Positions 16,527 to 25,534 of a stretch of 40,219 bases of DNA are shown piece by piece. The notes beneath the pieces were generated by a model that ran no database searches, was not told the origin of the DNA, and was given only the letters and a program-made list of their open reading frames with translations. The position numbers were made by a program, and so were the translations under genes. This stretch comes from an uncultured Lachnospiraceae bacterium. Its GTDB lineage: Bacteria > Bacillota > Clostridia > Lachnospirales > Lachnospiraceae. The DNA is taken from NCBI GenBank assembly GCA_900549995.1, contig URQQ01000039.1:1-40219 (forward strand). Reading direction: 5' to 3'. How positions within the stretch are numbered: the stretch's first letter is position 1; the number at the start of each line of letters is the position of its first letter.

Positions 16527-18023
16527 TTATTTTGTCTCTTTCCACTCATCGATCTGTCTCTGCATTTCATCGATGACATCCTGCACTCCTGTTGCTTCCA
16601 GTTTCTTCTGCACCTGCGGCAGATATTCTTCCGGGTCAACGCTTCCTGTATATAATGATTTTCCGAACTCATCGAGGATATTTCTGAATCCGGCCACCTG
16701 TGTGCTCACTGGTTCCAGGTCAAAGTCGAACCCAAAAGAAGGCGCTTCCTGGGACTCATCATTAAATTCTTTAAAAGTTGCCCATTTATCTACCGGCTCA
16801 TTGTCCATCACATAAGTGTTGAATAAACCGCCCTGCACCCAGTATGGTACAGAATAATCTTTCTTTGTCTCCTCATTTAACTTCACTTTTTTATCATAAA
16901 TATAGTCTTTTCCTTCTGCAGCCGCAAGTTCTTCCTCCGGAACATCTACCAGATCATAATGAACTCCCTCAATCCCATAGTTGAGAAGATTTCTCAGATA
17001 CTGGTCTGTGTTCACAAGATTTAAAAATTCCATCGCTTTTTCCGGATGTTCTGAATTCTTATTGATCGCCGTCAGAGAACCTCTGGCAGAAGCATTCGTG
17101 ATCTGTGTATCCATAATCTGTGAAGACACAACTTCATAGCCAAGAGTCTCTCCCCATTTCAAATCTGCATATGGCTGACCGTCACCCTTCGTCACAAAAC
17201 GTTTGACCGATTTATCATCATCTGCTGTCGCGGCATCTTTATTGATATATCCTGCAAGGTAATATTTTCTCATTGTCTGAAGTGTTGATTTCATCTTCTC
17301 AGTCTCAAAGATGTTCTTCACAGTCAAAGTATCATCGCCATATTCAATCCCTACCGGATCCTGGATTTTGTCCATATATGTAGGTGCTGTATAAGACTTT
17401 GTGAGATACATCGGAACAACGTCCGGCTCCTTTTCCTTGATCAGCTTCAGCCATGGCTCCAGATCTTCCAGTGTATGTATGTCTTCATATGGAATATTGT
17501 ATTTATCAACATATTCTTTTGTAAATACCCACATTGGACAGCTTCCGATCTCTTTCTCTGTCGGCACTCCATAAGTTTTGCCGCTTACTTTCGCCGCCTC
17601 AAAAAACCTCGGATCTGTGTTCTCATACATTTCTTTTCCTTCCTTTTTCAGAAGGTCATCCAGTTCAAGAAACGCGCCTTTCTGGGCATTCTGGAGATAA
17701 TCATTCGCCCAGGAACAGGTAAAGCACATATCCCACTGGTCTCCGGTATTGATCACCACCTGCATCTTCTGATTGTAATCGCCCCATCCGATATTGATTA
17801 CTTTTACTTTGACACCGATTTTATCTTCCGTATACTCATTGACTTTTTCAATCACTTTATCCGCGTCTTTCTGTGTGTCCCCAACCTGATACCATGTCAG
17901 TTCTACAATCTCATCCCCGTTCTTATTCTTCTTTGCCTTGCTCCCGCAACCGCTTAACAGCCCCGCCGCAAGGACAAAAGCCATACCAAACGCAAGCACT
18001 CTTTTCACTTTATTCCATTTCAT
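16527..18023 (-). CDS. Oligosaccharide ABC transporter binding lipoprotein, LplA type
   Basis: A 498-residue extracellular solute-binding lipoprotein. The signal peptide ends in LLSGC (Cys26). LTWYQVGD at the start of the mature protein and the C-terminal region (after GIEGVHYDLVDVPEEE) resemble the LplA/DUF3502 group of binding proteins for complex oligosaccharides. It is the third gene of an operon with two permeases and precedes a beta-mannosidase. The likely ligand is a mannose-containing oligosaccharide. In Streptococcus pneumoniae a similar binding protein (NgtS) takes up N-glycan pieces. The ATG at 18023 has AGGAGG nine bases upstream. Confidence 0.88.
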   Translation of the reverse strand: MKWNKVKRVLAFGMAFVLAAGLLSGCGSKAKKNKNGDEIVELTWYQVGDTQKDADKVIEKVNEYTEDKIGVKVKVINIGWGDYNQKMQVVINTGDQWDMCFTCSWANDYLQNAQKGAFLELDDLLKKEGKEMYENTDPRFFEAAKVSGKTYGVPTEKEIGSCPMWVFTKEYVDKYNIPYEDIHTLEDLEPWLKLIKEKEPDVVPMYLTKSYTAPTYMDKIQDPVGIEYGDDTLTVKNIFETEKMKSTLQTMRKYYLAGYINKDAATADDDKSVKRFVTKGDGQPYADLKWGETLGYEVVSSQIMDTQITNASARGSLTAINKNSEHPEKAMEFLNLVNTDQYLRNLLNYGIEGVHYDLVDVPEEELAAAEGKDYIYDKKVKLNEETKKDYSVPYWVQGGLFNTYVMDNEPVDKWATFKEFNDESQEAPSFGFDFDLEPVSTQVAGFRNILDEFGKSLYTGSVDPEEYLPQVQKKLEATGVQDVIDEMQRQIDEWKETK

Positions 18024-18052
18024 GATCTATATCCTCCTGCTCATTCACTCTC

Positions 18053-19003
18053 TTATTCTTTTACCGCACCTACCGTCAGCCCGTTGACAAAATATCTCTG
18101 GAAGAACGGATAGGCAAATATAATCGGCAATGTAGAAATTACTACAATCGCCATCTTAATTGTTTCTTTCGGCAGGTTCGCCGCTGCTGTCAGGCCGTCA
18201 ACCCCCATCATTGATTTGTTGCTGGCCAGCCAGTCGATGGAACTTTCAATCTGCACAAGCAGATACTGAAGCGGAACCCATTCCTTGCTGTCCAGATACA
18301 TCATGGCATTAAACCAGTCATTCCAGTAACCAAGTGTCAGGAACAGCCCGATGGTCGCAAGCCCGGGAAGTGCCATCGGAATGATGATTTTAAAGAACAG
18401 CTTCCATTCCGACGCCCCATCGATTTTTGCCGACTCCACCACCGCATCCGGGATACTTGTCTTAAAAAATGTCCGCAGTACGATGACATTAAAAGAATTC
18501 ATACAGAGCGGCAGAATCAGCGCCCATATCGTATCCTTTAACATCAGCACCTTCGTCACGATCAGATAGTTGGCAATCATACCACCGCTGAACAGCATCG
18601 GAATCGTGATCATCGTCGTAAAAAATTTCTTAAACGCATATGTTTTTCTCGACAATGCATAGGCATATGTTCCCGTAAGAAGAAGGCCAATCACAGTTCC
18701 AAGCACCGTAACAAGAATCGTAACCCCATAACTCCGGATGATATTGTCCCCCGCGCTGACGATATATTTATAAGCATACAGACTGAATTTTTCAGGAATA
18801 AACCTGTACCCATTCATCACAAGCGTATTCTCATCCGTCAGGGAAATAATAATTACGAATATAAATGGTATCACACTTGCCAGTGACAGGATACTCAAAA
18901 TAATATTAAACACGACATTTGTAGATTTTTTTATTTTATTATACTCGCATACTTCCTGTTCCGCCTCTTTTTTTAAAGACATTCTTTTTTTCTTCACAGC
19001 CAT
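18053..19003 (-). CDS. Oligosaccharide ABC transporter permease, LplC/YtcP type
   Basis: A 316-residue MalG-like inner-membrane permease with six helices and a charged N-terminus. The EAA loop for ATPase docking is visible as ESAKIDGASEWKLFFKIIIP at about residue 205. The C-terminal PFFQRYFVNGLTVGAVKE is typical of the YtcP/LplC group. It pairs with the upstream LplB-type permease (15-base gap) and lies 29 bases before the binding-protein gene. No ATPase gene is in this operon or nearby, so a shared MsmK/MsmX-like ATPase elsewhere in the genome is expected. Confidence 0.92.
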   Translation of the reverse strand: MAVKKKRMSLKKEAEQEVCEYNKIKKSTNVVFNIILSILSLASVIPFIFVIIISLTDENTLVMNGYRFIPEKFSLYAYKYIVSAGDNIIRSYGVTILVTVLGTVIGLLLTGTYAYALSRKTYAFKKFFTTMITIPMLFSGGMIANYLIVTKVLMLKDTIWALILPLCMNSFNVIVLRTFFKTSIPDAVVESAKIDGASEWKLFFKIIIPMALPGLATIGLFLTLGYWNDWFNAMMYLDSKEWVPLQYLLVQIESSIDWLASNKSMMGVDGLTAAANLPKETIKMAIVVISTLPIIFAYPFFQRYFVNGLTVGAVKE

Positions 19004-19018
19004 ATTCTCCCCTCCTTC

Positions 19019-19975
19019 CTAGAACAGCGCATTTTCATTGTCCACTTTAGATACGATTTTATTGGCAATCATAATCAGTACAAATCCGACCGTAGACTGG
19101 AACAGTGCCGCCGCCGAACTCATGCCAATCTCACCATTCGTCTTAAGCGCACGGAAGATATATGTATCAAGTACATTTGTCACCGGATAAAGCGGACCAG
19201 AATCTTTCGGCAGCTGGTAGAATAATCCGAAGTCAGCTTTGAAAATACCTCCGACGGCCATAATCAGCAGAATTGTGATGACTGGTTTTAACAGTGGAAG
19301 TGTAATGTATTTGATCTGCTGCCATTTGGAAGCTCCGTCAAGAACCGATGCCTCATAGTAAGTCTTATCGATTCCGCAGATAGAAGCCAGATATACGACG
19401 GTGTTATAACCGATTCCTTTCCATTGGCTCATGAAAATAATGATGAACGGCCAGTATTTTTTCTCTGTATACCATGAAATTCCATTGATGCCGAACTGTT
19501 GAAGTACTGAATTGACGTATCCTTTCTCCGGGTTCAGAAATGCGAACAGACAATAGCTGACTACAACCCAGGACAGGAAATATGGTAAGAACATGGAGCT
19601 CTGGTAGATCTTTGTCATCCCTTTATTACGGATTTCATTTAGCAGAAGTGCCACGATCACCGGGAGAACTACTCCAAGAACGATAAACACCGCATTATAA
19701 AGAATTGTATTTCTCACGATGACTGCCGCGTCACCGCTGCTGAACAAAAACTTGAAATTATCAAAACCAACGGTCTCACTTGTGATCAGGCTGTGGAAAA
19801 ATCCCCCTGTAAGCCTGAACTTTTTAAATGCAACAAGAATTCCAAACAATGGAAGATATGCAAACAGCAGAAACCATACTGCACCAGGCATACTCAAAAA
19901 CAAAAGTTCCTTGTTGGTTTTCACCCGTGTGAAAAATCCGGGCTTCTTTGCTTTACTTTGTTGTTTTACTTTCAA
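19019..19975 (-). CDS. Oligosaccharide ABC transporter permease, LplB type
   Basis: About 318 residues, a MalF-like permease. Membrane helices start at FLSMPGAVWFLLFAYLPLFG. The EAA loop is ASVLDGASKWQQIKYITLP. The frame contains an ATG at 20005, but no ribosome site precedes it. A strong AAAGGAGG lies inside that frame with a TTG start seven bases downstream (19975), so the TTG start is preferred; starting at 20005 would add ten residues. It is the first gene of the lplB-lplC-binding-protein-mannosidase operon. The region upstream (19976-20163) is AT-rich, without a convincing -35, as is common for promoters activated by a YesN-type regulator. Confidence 0.88.
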   Translation of the reverse strand: MKVKQQSKAKKPGFFTRVKTNKELLFLSMPGAVWFLLFAYLPLFGILVAFKKFRLTGGFFHSLITSETVGFDNFKFLFSSGDAAVIVRNTILYNAVFIVLGVVLPVIVALLLNEIRNKGMTKIYQSSMFLPYFLSWVVVSYCLFAFLNPEKGYVNSVLQQFGINGISWYTEKKYWPFIIIFMSQWKGIGYNTVVYLASICGIDKTYYEASVLDGASKWQQIKYITLPLLKPVITILLIMAVGGIFKADFGLFYQLPKDSGPLYPVTNVLDTYIFRALKTNGEIGMSSAAALFQSTVGFVLIMIANKIVSKVDNENALF

Positions 19976-20163
19976 CTTTTTACCTCCTTTTCTCTCAGAA
20001 TTCATACAATTAACCGGTTTTGTGTGATTTCTCTTTCTATAGATAACTATACCTGAAAAGGATGGGAACTGAATAGTCGAAAACTTTTAGAAACATTGTA
20101 CATATTCTAGTGAGATCTGTGACATGCCAATAATATTTTAAGTGTGGATTTAAAGACATTTAT

Positions 20164-20207
20164 AAAAAGCAGCAGGCACATCAGTGATGATCCGATATGC
20201 CTGCTGC
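20164..20207 (-). terminator. Terminator after the DAACS symporter gene
   Basis: On the minus strand a perfect 10-base stem GCAGCAGGCA/TGCCTGCTGC with a loop of 19 bases, followed by TTTTT. Confidence 0.85.
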
Positions 20208-20227
20208 CTTCCTTCATTTTATAACAA

Positions 20228-21481
20228 TTATTCTGCCAATACTTCTTCTGCAGAGAGTTTTGCTGCCCTTCGTTCTGCCTTCCGGTCTTCCATCGCAGAA
20301 ATGCAGACCGCACAGTTCGCGTCTCCTGTGATATTAACCACCGTACGTCCCATGTCAAGAATCCTGTCTATTCCTGCAATCAGGGCGATGCCTTCCAGCG
20401 GAAGTCCCGCGCTTTGCAGTACCATGGAGAGCATGATGACCCCGGAACCTGGAACTCCTGCTGTCCCGACAGATGCCAGTGTCGCAGTGACAACAATCAT
20501 GATCTGCTGGGTAATGGAAAGATCGATTCCGAACACATTGGCAATAAAGATCGCGCATACTCCCTGATAGATGGAGGTACCATTCATATTGATCGTCGCC
20601 CCAAGAGGAAGTACAAAGCTTGTGATTTCCTTTTTCGCGCCAAGTTTCTGGCTGCATTCAATATTCAGCGGCAATGTGCCGACGGAGCTGGAGGATGAGA
20701 ACGCCATTGTCATCGCAGGCATCATCTCTTTAAAAAATCTCTTCGGTGAAATATGCGCCATACTTTTCGAGGTAATGGAAAACACAATCAGCATATGGAA
20801 CAGATACCCTGCATAAATTACGAGAATCAGCTTTAAAAGCGGCAGAAGAACAGACGGCCCGTTTTCCGCAACTACCGGAAGTAAAAGTGCAAATACTCCG
20901 ATCGGAGAAAGCTGAATAATCATCCCCATAATTTTCAGGCAGACCTCTGTCATACTGTCCACAAGCCGCCCAAGAGGTTCCCCTTTTTCCCCGGCGAGGA
21001 TGATCCCGAAACCGAAAAACAAAGCCAGCACGATGACCTGAAGCATTGTGGCTGTCACAAGAGGTTCCACTGCATTGGATGGAAAGATATTCAATAGTGT
21101 ATCCATGAGGCTCGGCGTCTCCACTGCCTCAAACGTCAGATCCTGTGCGCCAAGCGAAAGCCCTGTTCCTACGTTGCTGACATTTGCAAATACCATACCA
21201 AGTGTCACCGCAACTGCGGTTGTGACAAGATAAAAAGAGACGCTTTTCAGACCGACAGAACCAACTTTTCTTATATCCTTCATGGAAATCACTCCGCTGA
21301 TAATAGAGCAAAGTACTACCGGAACGACAATCATTTTAATGAGATTTAAAAAGAGGGTTCCAAATGGCTTGATGTATGTGACTGCGAATTCGGGATTTTT
21401 CTGGAATGGAATTCCTCCAAGGATTCCCAGGACCATACCAATCATAATCAGGACCGGGAGTGATAGTTTTTTCTTTTTCAT
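20228..21481 (-). CDS. DAACS-family glutamate/aspartate:cation symporter
   Basis: A 417-residue dicarboxylate/amino acid:cation symporter. The serine-rich hairpin SSSSVGTLP, the TM7 motif TINMNGT and the TM8 motif DMGRTVVNITGD (Asp376, Arg379, Thr380, Asn383) are present. In the family, the TM8 Asp holds the substrate amino group and the Arg holds a side-chain carboxylate, so an acidic amino acid is the best guess. The TM7 motif has Asn where most members have Asp (NMDGT), which touches sodium-binding positions. The ATG at 21481 has AAGGAG at seven bases; the ATG at 21487 is too close to it. The gene is divergent from a two-component system that probably controls it. Confidence 0.92.
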   Translation of the reverse strand: MKKKKLSLPVLIMIGMVLGILGGIPFQKNPEFAVTYIKPFGTLFLNLIKMIVVPVVLCSIISGVISMKDIRKVGSVGLKSVSFYLVTTAVAVTLGMVFANVSNVGTGLSLGAQDLTFEAVETPSLMDTLLNIFPSNAVEPLVTATMLQVIVLALFFGFGIILAGEKGEPLGRLVDSMTEVCLKIMGMIIQLSPIGVFALLLPVVAENGPSVLLPLLKLILVIYAGYLFHMLIVFSITSKSMAHISPKRFFKEMMPAMTMAFSSSSSVGTLPLNIECSQKLGAKKEITSFVLPLGATINMNGTSIYQGVCAIFIANVFGIDLSITQQIMIVVTATLASVGTAGVPGSGVIMLSMVLQSAGLPLEGIALIAGIDRILDMGRTVVNITGDANCAVCISAMEDRKAERRAAKLSAEEVLAE

Positions 21482-21582
21482 GAACATTCTCCTTTCAATA
21501 TACAACATTCCCCGTAAGTTCTTATCTGTTTTCCATATTAGAAATAACCTACAAAAAACTACAGAAAAATACGCAGGAAATT

Positions 21583-21600
21583 AAAAATTGCACAATTTTT
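21583..21600. promoter_or_regulatory. Candidate response-regulator site: inverted repeat AAAAATTG/CAATTTTT
   Basis: Two perfect 8-base arms (21583-21590 and 21593-21600) are separated by CA, in the divergent region between the symporter and the two-component genes. A third copy of the half-site CAATTTTT lies at 21625-21632, 32 bases (about three helix turns) further on. Confidence 0.45.
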
Positions 21601-21614
21601 ATTTTTTTCACGTC

Positions 21615-21643
21615 TTGCGCAGTACAATTTTTAACTGTATACT
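21615..21643 (+). promoter_or_regulatory. Predicted sigma-A promoter of the two-component operon
   Basis: TTGCGC (21615-21620), a 17-base spacer and TATACT (21638-21643). The third CAATTTTT half-site falls inside the spacer, so a bound regulator would likely repress here while possibly activating the divergent gene. Confidence 0.55.
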
Positions 21644-21707
21644 GAGTTATAGTCTTTGTTTTATAGTGCAATATTGACAAAAATATATCAAAGAACGGAG
21701 AAATGGA

Positions 21708-22955
21708 ATGACACTGTCAGCAAAACTTCAGAAAAATCAACAAATCAGGGTTCTTTTATACGGCCTTCTTCTGGGGCTGGTATGTCAGATCTATATCTCA
21801 CCGTTTGGATACTCCGGCTATGTGATTTCCCTTGGAACCCCGGCTTTGAACACACTGCTTTTATTAAAATCAAAACTTCCTGCGGGAAGGCTGACCGCTG
21901 TGATGACTTTCTCCGCCTGTCTTCTGCGCGGACTTACAGGTGTCATCGGCCATCAGATGTCCTTTGGGAGAATGTTTATTCCTGCTCTTCTTTATTATGG
22001 TATTTACTCTATTTTGCTTGTTGTCTCACTGCGCTTTCTTAAAAAACAGCAGAAATCACGAATGATGATTGCCATGACTGTCTGTGATTTTGCCGCCAAT
22101 CTGCTGCAGCTTGTATTCCTGGGTCATACAGGCAGTGAGTCCGTAGTCTATTCTGCCGCTGTAGCTGTCCTCCGGGGAATTTTTGTATGGCTCTTATACA
22201 GCATGTACGAATGGGAACACTTATATCTGAGAAAGAAGGAGCATCAAAGCCATTATGCAGAACTGAATTCCATCGTCTCTGACATTTACGCAGAATCCTT
22301 CTATCTAAAGAAATCAATGGGAGACCTGAATGAACTGATGAAAAAGAGCCACCAGCTGTATGAAGATTTAAAAGATCAGTCCGAATATGCCGGACGGGCA
22401 CTGGATATCGCAAGGGAAACCCACGAGATCCGAAAGGATTACCAGCGTATTGAACAGGGCATCCATGCGTTAGTCAGGGAACACGAAGAAAAGAGCATGA
22501 AGATGTCTGAAATTTTCAGAATCATTCAGGACAATACACTCCGGCAGATTGAAGAACGAAACCAGCAGACAGAACTGAAAATCAACTGCCTTTCTGACCT
22601 TGAGATACGCAGATACTATGATCTGTTCACAATTTTGAACAACCTGATTGTAAATGCCCTGGATGCATGCAACGAGAACGGCAGGCTGTCTGTCTCAGCC
22701 GAAGTAAGGCAGGACATGCTTTTCCTGACCGTCTCCGACAACGGATGCGGTATTGAAGAAGATATGGTTCCCTTCATCTGGGGAGCAGGCTTTTCAACCA
22801 AATATGACGCCAAAAGCGGAAAAATGTCTACCGGCATCGGCCTCTGTCATGTATCAAATGTCGTAAACCACCTGAACGGGACAGCCGAGGTCACCAGCCA
22901 GCCAGGAAAAGGGACGAGCTTTTCTGTTCAGATACCGGTAAAATCGATCTCATAA
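21708..22955 (+). CDS. Membrane sensor histidine kinase, GlnK (YcbA)-like
   Basis: A 415-residue kinase. About five to six hydrophobic helices fill residues 15-170, followed by a coiled segment. The likely phospho-acceptor is His239 in RETHEIRKD. The ATPase domain has N-box NNLIVNALDAC (311-321), G1 SDNGCGIEE and G2 TGIGL. There is no extracellular sensor domain, so it probably senses through its membrane part or a partner transporter. The ATG at 21708 has CGGAG seven bases upstream. It is followed after 17 bases by its response regulator, which has a YcbB-type output. The pairing and the divergent acidic-amino-acid symporter resemble the Bacillus GlnK-GlnL glutamine system. Confidence 0.88.
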   Translation: MTLSAKLQKNQQIRVLLYGLLLGLVCQIYISPFGYSGYVISLGTPALNTLLLLKSKLPAGRLTAVMTFSACLLRGLTGVIGHQMSFGRMFIPALLYYGIYSILLVVSLRFLKKQQKSRMMIAMTVCDFAANLLQLVFLGHTGSESVVYSAAVAVLRGIFVWLLYSMYEWEHLYLRKKEHQSHYAELNSIVSDIYAESFYLKKSMGDLNELMKKSHQLYEDLKDQSEYAGRALDIARETHEIRKDYQRIEQGIHALVREHEEKSMKMSEIFRIIQDNTLRQIEERNQQTELKINCLSDLEIRRYYDLFTILNNLIVNALDACNENGRLSVSAEVRQDMLFLTVSDNGCGIEEDMVPFIWGAGFSTKYDAKSGKMSTGIGLCHVSNVVNHLNGTAEVTSQPGKGTSFSVQIPVKSIS

Positions 22956-22972
22956 ATACAGGAGAATACCAT

Positions 22973-23842
22973 ATGAAACCAACAATCTTTATTGTAGATG
23001 ATGATAAAAATATTCAAAAAATGCTGGAACTTTTTATCCGTAAAAATGATCTTGGACAGATCGCCGGAACACAGGATTCCGGGACAGAAGCCGCCGAAGA
23101 TATCCTGTTTATCCAGCCAGATATCGTACTTCTTGATCTTTTGCTTCCCGGCAAAGACGGTATCCGGGTATTGGATGAACTGAATCAGGGCGGATATCAG
23201 GGAAAAGTCATTATGATCTCACAGGTCGATGACGCTGAAATGATGGGAAGCGCCTATGAGCGCGGCATAATGTTCTATATCAACAAACCGCTGAATGCAA
23301 TCGAGGTGGTCAGTGTGATCAGCAATGTCTCGAAACTGGTACTTTTGCAGAAATCCATGGACACGATTCAGGGTGCACTTCTCGGCCTCCATGGCGCGCC
23401 AGCTGTAAATCCCAGAAAACTGGAGGACCGGTTCCAGAAAATATGTTCCGACATTGGAATCCTTGGAATGAAAGGCATGGACGAATTAAAAAAGATTGTA
23501 TTTGTCATCCACGATTACCAGCGCGATGACAAAAGCTATCAGATGAAGGCCGTCTATGAGAAAGTTGCCAGAGAGCTGTACGGCGAAGATCAGCTGGATC
23601 TGAATAAAAAAGCTTTGGAACAGCGGATCCGGCGGATCATGGTCAAGGCACTAGACCACATCGCCCAGATGGGCGCGGAAGATTATTATGATCCGGTATT
23701 TGCAGACTATGCCAGTCTTCTGTTTGATTTTGGGCTTGTCCGCACGAAGATGCAGAATTTAAAGGATAAGACGGCGGAGCCCGGACGCATCAGTTCGAAA
23801 AAATTCATCGAGGGTATTCTGATGCGGATGACAACGGACTAG
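22973..23842 (+). CDS. Response regulator with YcbB (GlnL-type) DNA-binding domain
   Basis: 289 residues. The receiver domain (1-120) has the acidic pocket DDD at 9-11, phospho-acceptor Asp55 (LLDLLLPGKDG) and the conserved lysine in INKPL. The C-terminal half (from about 140, FQKICSDIGILGMKGMDEL through EQRIRRIMVKALDHIAQMG) matches the YcbB domain of Bacillus GlnL, an unusual DNA-binding output. It most likely controls the divergent symporter and its own operon through the CAATTTTT repeats; this is inference. Its stop codon is immediately followed by the stop of the convergent siroheme reductase gene, with no bases between them. Confidence 0.88.
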   Translation: MKPTIFIVDDDKNIQKMLELFIRKNDLGQIAGTQDSGTEAAEDILFIQPDIVLLDLLLPGKDGIRVLDELNQGGYQGKVIMISQVDDAEMMGSAYERGIMFYINKPLNAIEVVSVISNVSKLVLLQKSMDTIQGALLGLHGAPAVNPRKLEDRFQKICSDIGILGMKGMDELKKIVFVIHDYQRDDKSYQMKAVYEKVARELYGEDQLDLNKKALEQRIRRIMVKALDHIAQMGAEDYYDPVFADYASLLFDFGLVRTKMQNLKDKTAEPGRISSKKFIEGILMRMTTD

Positions 23843-25390
23843 CTAGTCCATCATGTATTTCCGGGCAATATTATAAAGCATGGTCTGATTTTCACGAATC
23901 CATCTGTCATAGGAGACACCGGATTCCTCCACTGTTCTACCAAGCTCAGTCAGGAACAGCAAAATCTGTTCTTCTTCCATCACACCGGCCTGATTCCCAA
24001 AACATTCTCTTCCTTGAATACTGCATCCTTTCAAATGCACAGTGTACACATGATGCGGCACCTTATCCACCATCTTGATCCCTCCATGGAATCCGATCTC
24101 ACCGGTCTGGTGGGTTCCGCAGGAGGACGGACATCCCGAAATGTGAATCTTTGGAAGGCTTTCTTCTCTTAAGCCTGCCTCCCGGCACGCCTTTACCACT
24201 TCACGGATCAATTTCTGGGAATCGCAGATTCCCGCCTGGCACACAGAGGCTCCGATACACGCGACAGAAGTCTCAATCAGAGATTTGGCACTGTCCTTCG
24301 TAAGTTCCAGAATCTTTTCTGCCTCCTGTCCGGTAAGATGAATCACATACAAACCCGCATCCGGCGAAAGACGGCATTCCACTTCCTCCATCTCCTGTAC
24401 TGCAGCCAAAAGATTTCTGAAAATCTCACGGGGCGGACATCCTCCCACCGGATGGTACGATACGGCAAAAAGGCCTGGCTGTTTCTGCGCTGTAACACGC
24501 CTTCCCGAAGCAGATGTCCCATCCCCTTTCTTTGTAATCCGATACGGTTCTACCGTGACATCCAGTTTCTCTCCTGACTGGTAAATGTGATCAAGTTTCT
24601 CAAGAAATGCCTTTTTGTATCCCTCATCCCCCAGTTTGTCACGCATAAATCTTGTTCTGGCACGGCCCCGCTGTTCATAATTCCCATAGTCCAGAAACGT
24701 ATCACGCATAGCACAGATATAATACAGAATTTCAGAAGGCGGTATATGTTCTGCAATCTTCAGGCCAAGTTTCGGATGAATGCCAAGCCCTCCGGCACTG
24801 TATACATCAAAGGTACCATCTGCGCAGGCCGCAAATCCAAGATCCCTGTAAGTTGCATGCGTCGTATTCGCAGGTCCATTGGAAAATCCTACTTTCAGCT
24901 TACGTGGCATCTTTTTCTCATGAAGGAAGGTGAGCAGGTATTCTGCCGCAGATTCTGCATACGGCAATACATCAAAATATTCCCCCTTTTCTACTCCGGA
25001 AAGCGGGGCACACATGACATTCCTCGGATAATCTCCTCCGCCTCCAAGGGTGATGATCCCGTGTGCAAATGCTTCCTCAATAATCTCGCATACTGCCTTC
25101 GGCGATAGATTATGAAGCTGAATGGTCTGACATGTCGTAAAATGAACCAGATCAATGTTATATTTCTCAATTGTCTCTGCAATGAAGCAAAGCTGATCCT
25201 TCGTGATCCGCCCTCCGGTCAGACGAAGCCGCAGCATACTGGCTTTGCCTCCCCTCTGCGCATAACTTCCGAACGCACCTGAGATTCCTTTATACTCATT
25301 TTTACTAAGCTCTCCCCGATAAAACTGCTGCGTTTTCTCATGGAAATATTCCAGATCTTTTTTCCATTCCATGGTGCCAAATTTTGTCAT
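23843..25390 (-). CDS. NirA-type ferredoxin-dependent nitrite/sulfite reductase
   Basis: A 515-residue siroheme enzyme. The [4Fe-4S]-siroheme cysteines are all present with canonical spacing: C378 and C384 (CIGASVC), C420 and C424 (SGCPSSCG). Two ferredoxin-like half domains are visible (MLRLRLTGGRI near residue 52; QKQPGLFAVSYHPVGG near residue 303). The enzyme performs six-electron reduction of sulfite to sulfide or nitrite to ammonia, normally with ferredoxin. Sequence alone does not choose between the two. The ATG at 25390 has AAAGGAG at seven bases. A terminator separates it from the flavoprotein gene upstream, so the two are neighbours but probably not one transcript. Confidence 0.92.
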   Translation of the reverse strand: MTKFGTMEWKKDLEYFHEKTQQFYRGELSKNEYKGISGAFGSYAQRGGKASMLRLRLTGGRITKDQLCFIAETIEKYNIDLVHFTTCQTIQLHNLSPKAVCEIIEEAFAHGIITLGGGGDYPRNVMCAPLSGVEKGEYFDVLPYAESAAEYLLTFLHEKKMPRKLKVGFSNGPANTTHATYRDLGFAACADGTFDVYSAGGLGIHPKLGLKIAEHIPPSEILYYICAMRDTFLDYGNYEQRGRARTRFMRDKLGDEGYKKAFLEKLDHIYQSGEKLDVTVEPYRITKKGDGTSASGRRVTAQKQPGLFAVSYHPVGGCPPREIFRNLLAAVQEMEEVECRLSPDAGLYVIHLTGQEAEKILELTKDSAKSLIETSVACIGASVCQAGICDSQKLIREVVKACREAGLREESLPKIHISGCPSSCGTHQTGEIGFHGGIKMVDKVPHHVYTVHLKGCSIQGRECFGNQAGVMEEEQILLFLTELGRTVEESGVSYDRWIRENQTMLYNIARKYMMD

Positions 25391-25470
25391 TGTAATTCTC
25401 CTTTAAGATGATGTAATTATTCTTTCCGCAAATGCTTGAAAATATCAGCCGGCCTTACATTTTGCACACA

Positions 25471-25520
25471 AAAAAGTTCTGTATTTCTCTTCCTATTCTC
25501 CGGGAAATACAGAACTTTTT
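25471..25520 (-). terminator. Terminator after the flavoprotein gene (bidirectional form)
   Basis: A perfect 17-base inverted repeat (25471-25487 with 25504-25520) whose arms begin AAAAAGTTC and end GAACTTTTT. T-runs lie on both strands. It ends the flavoprotein transcript ahead of the reductase gene. Confidence 0.88.
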
Positions 25521-25534
25521 CATTTAATATAATG

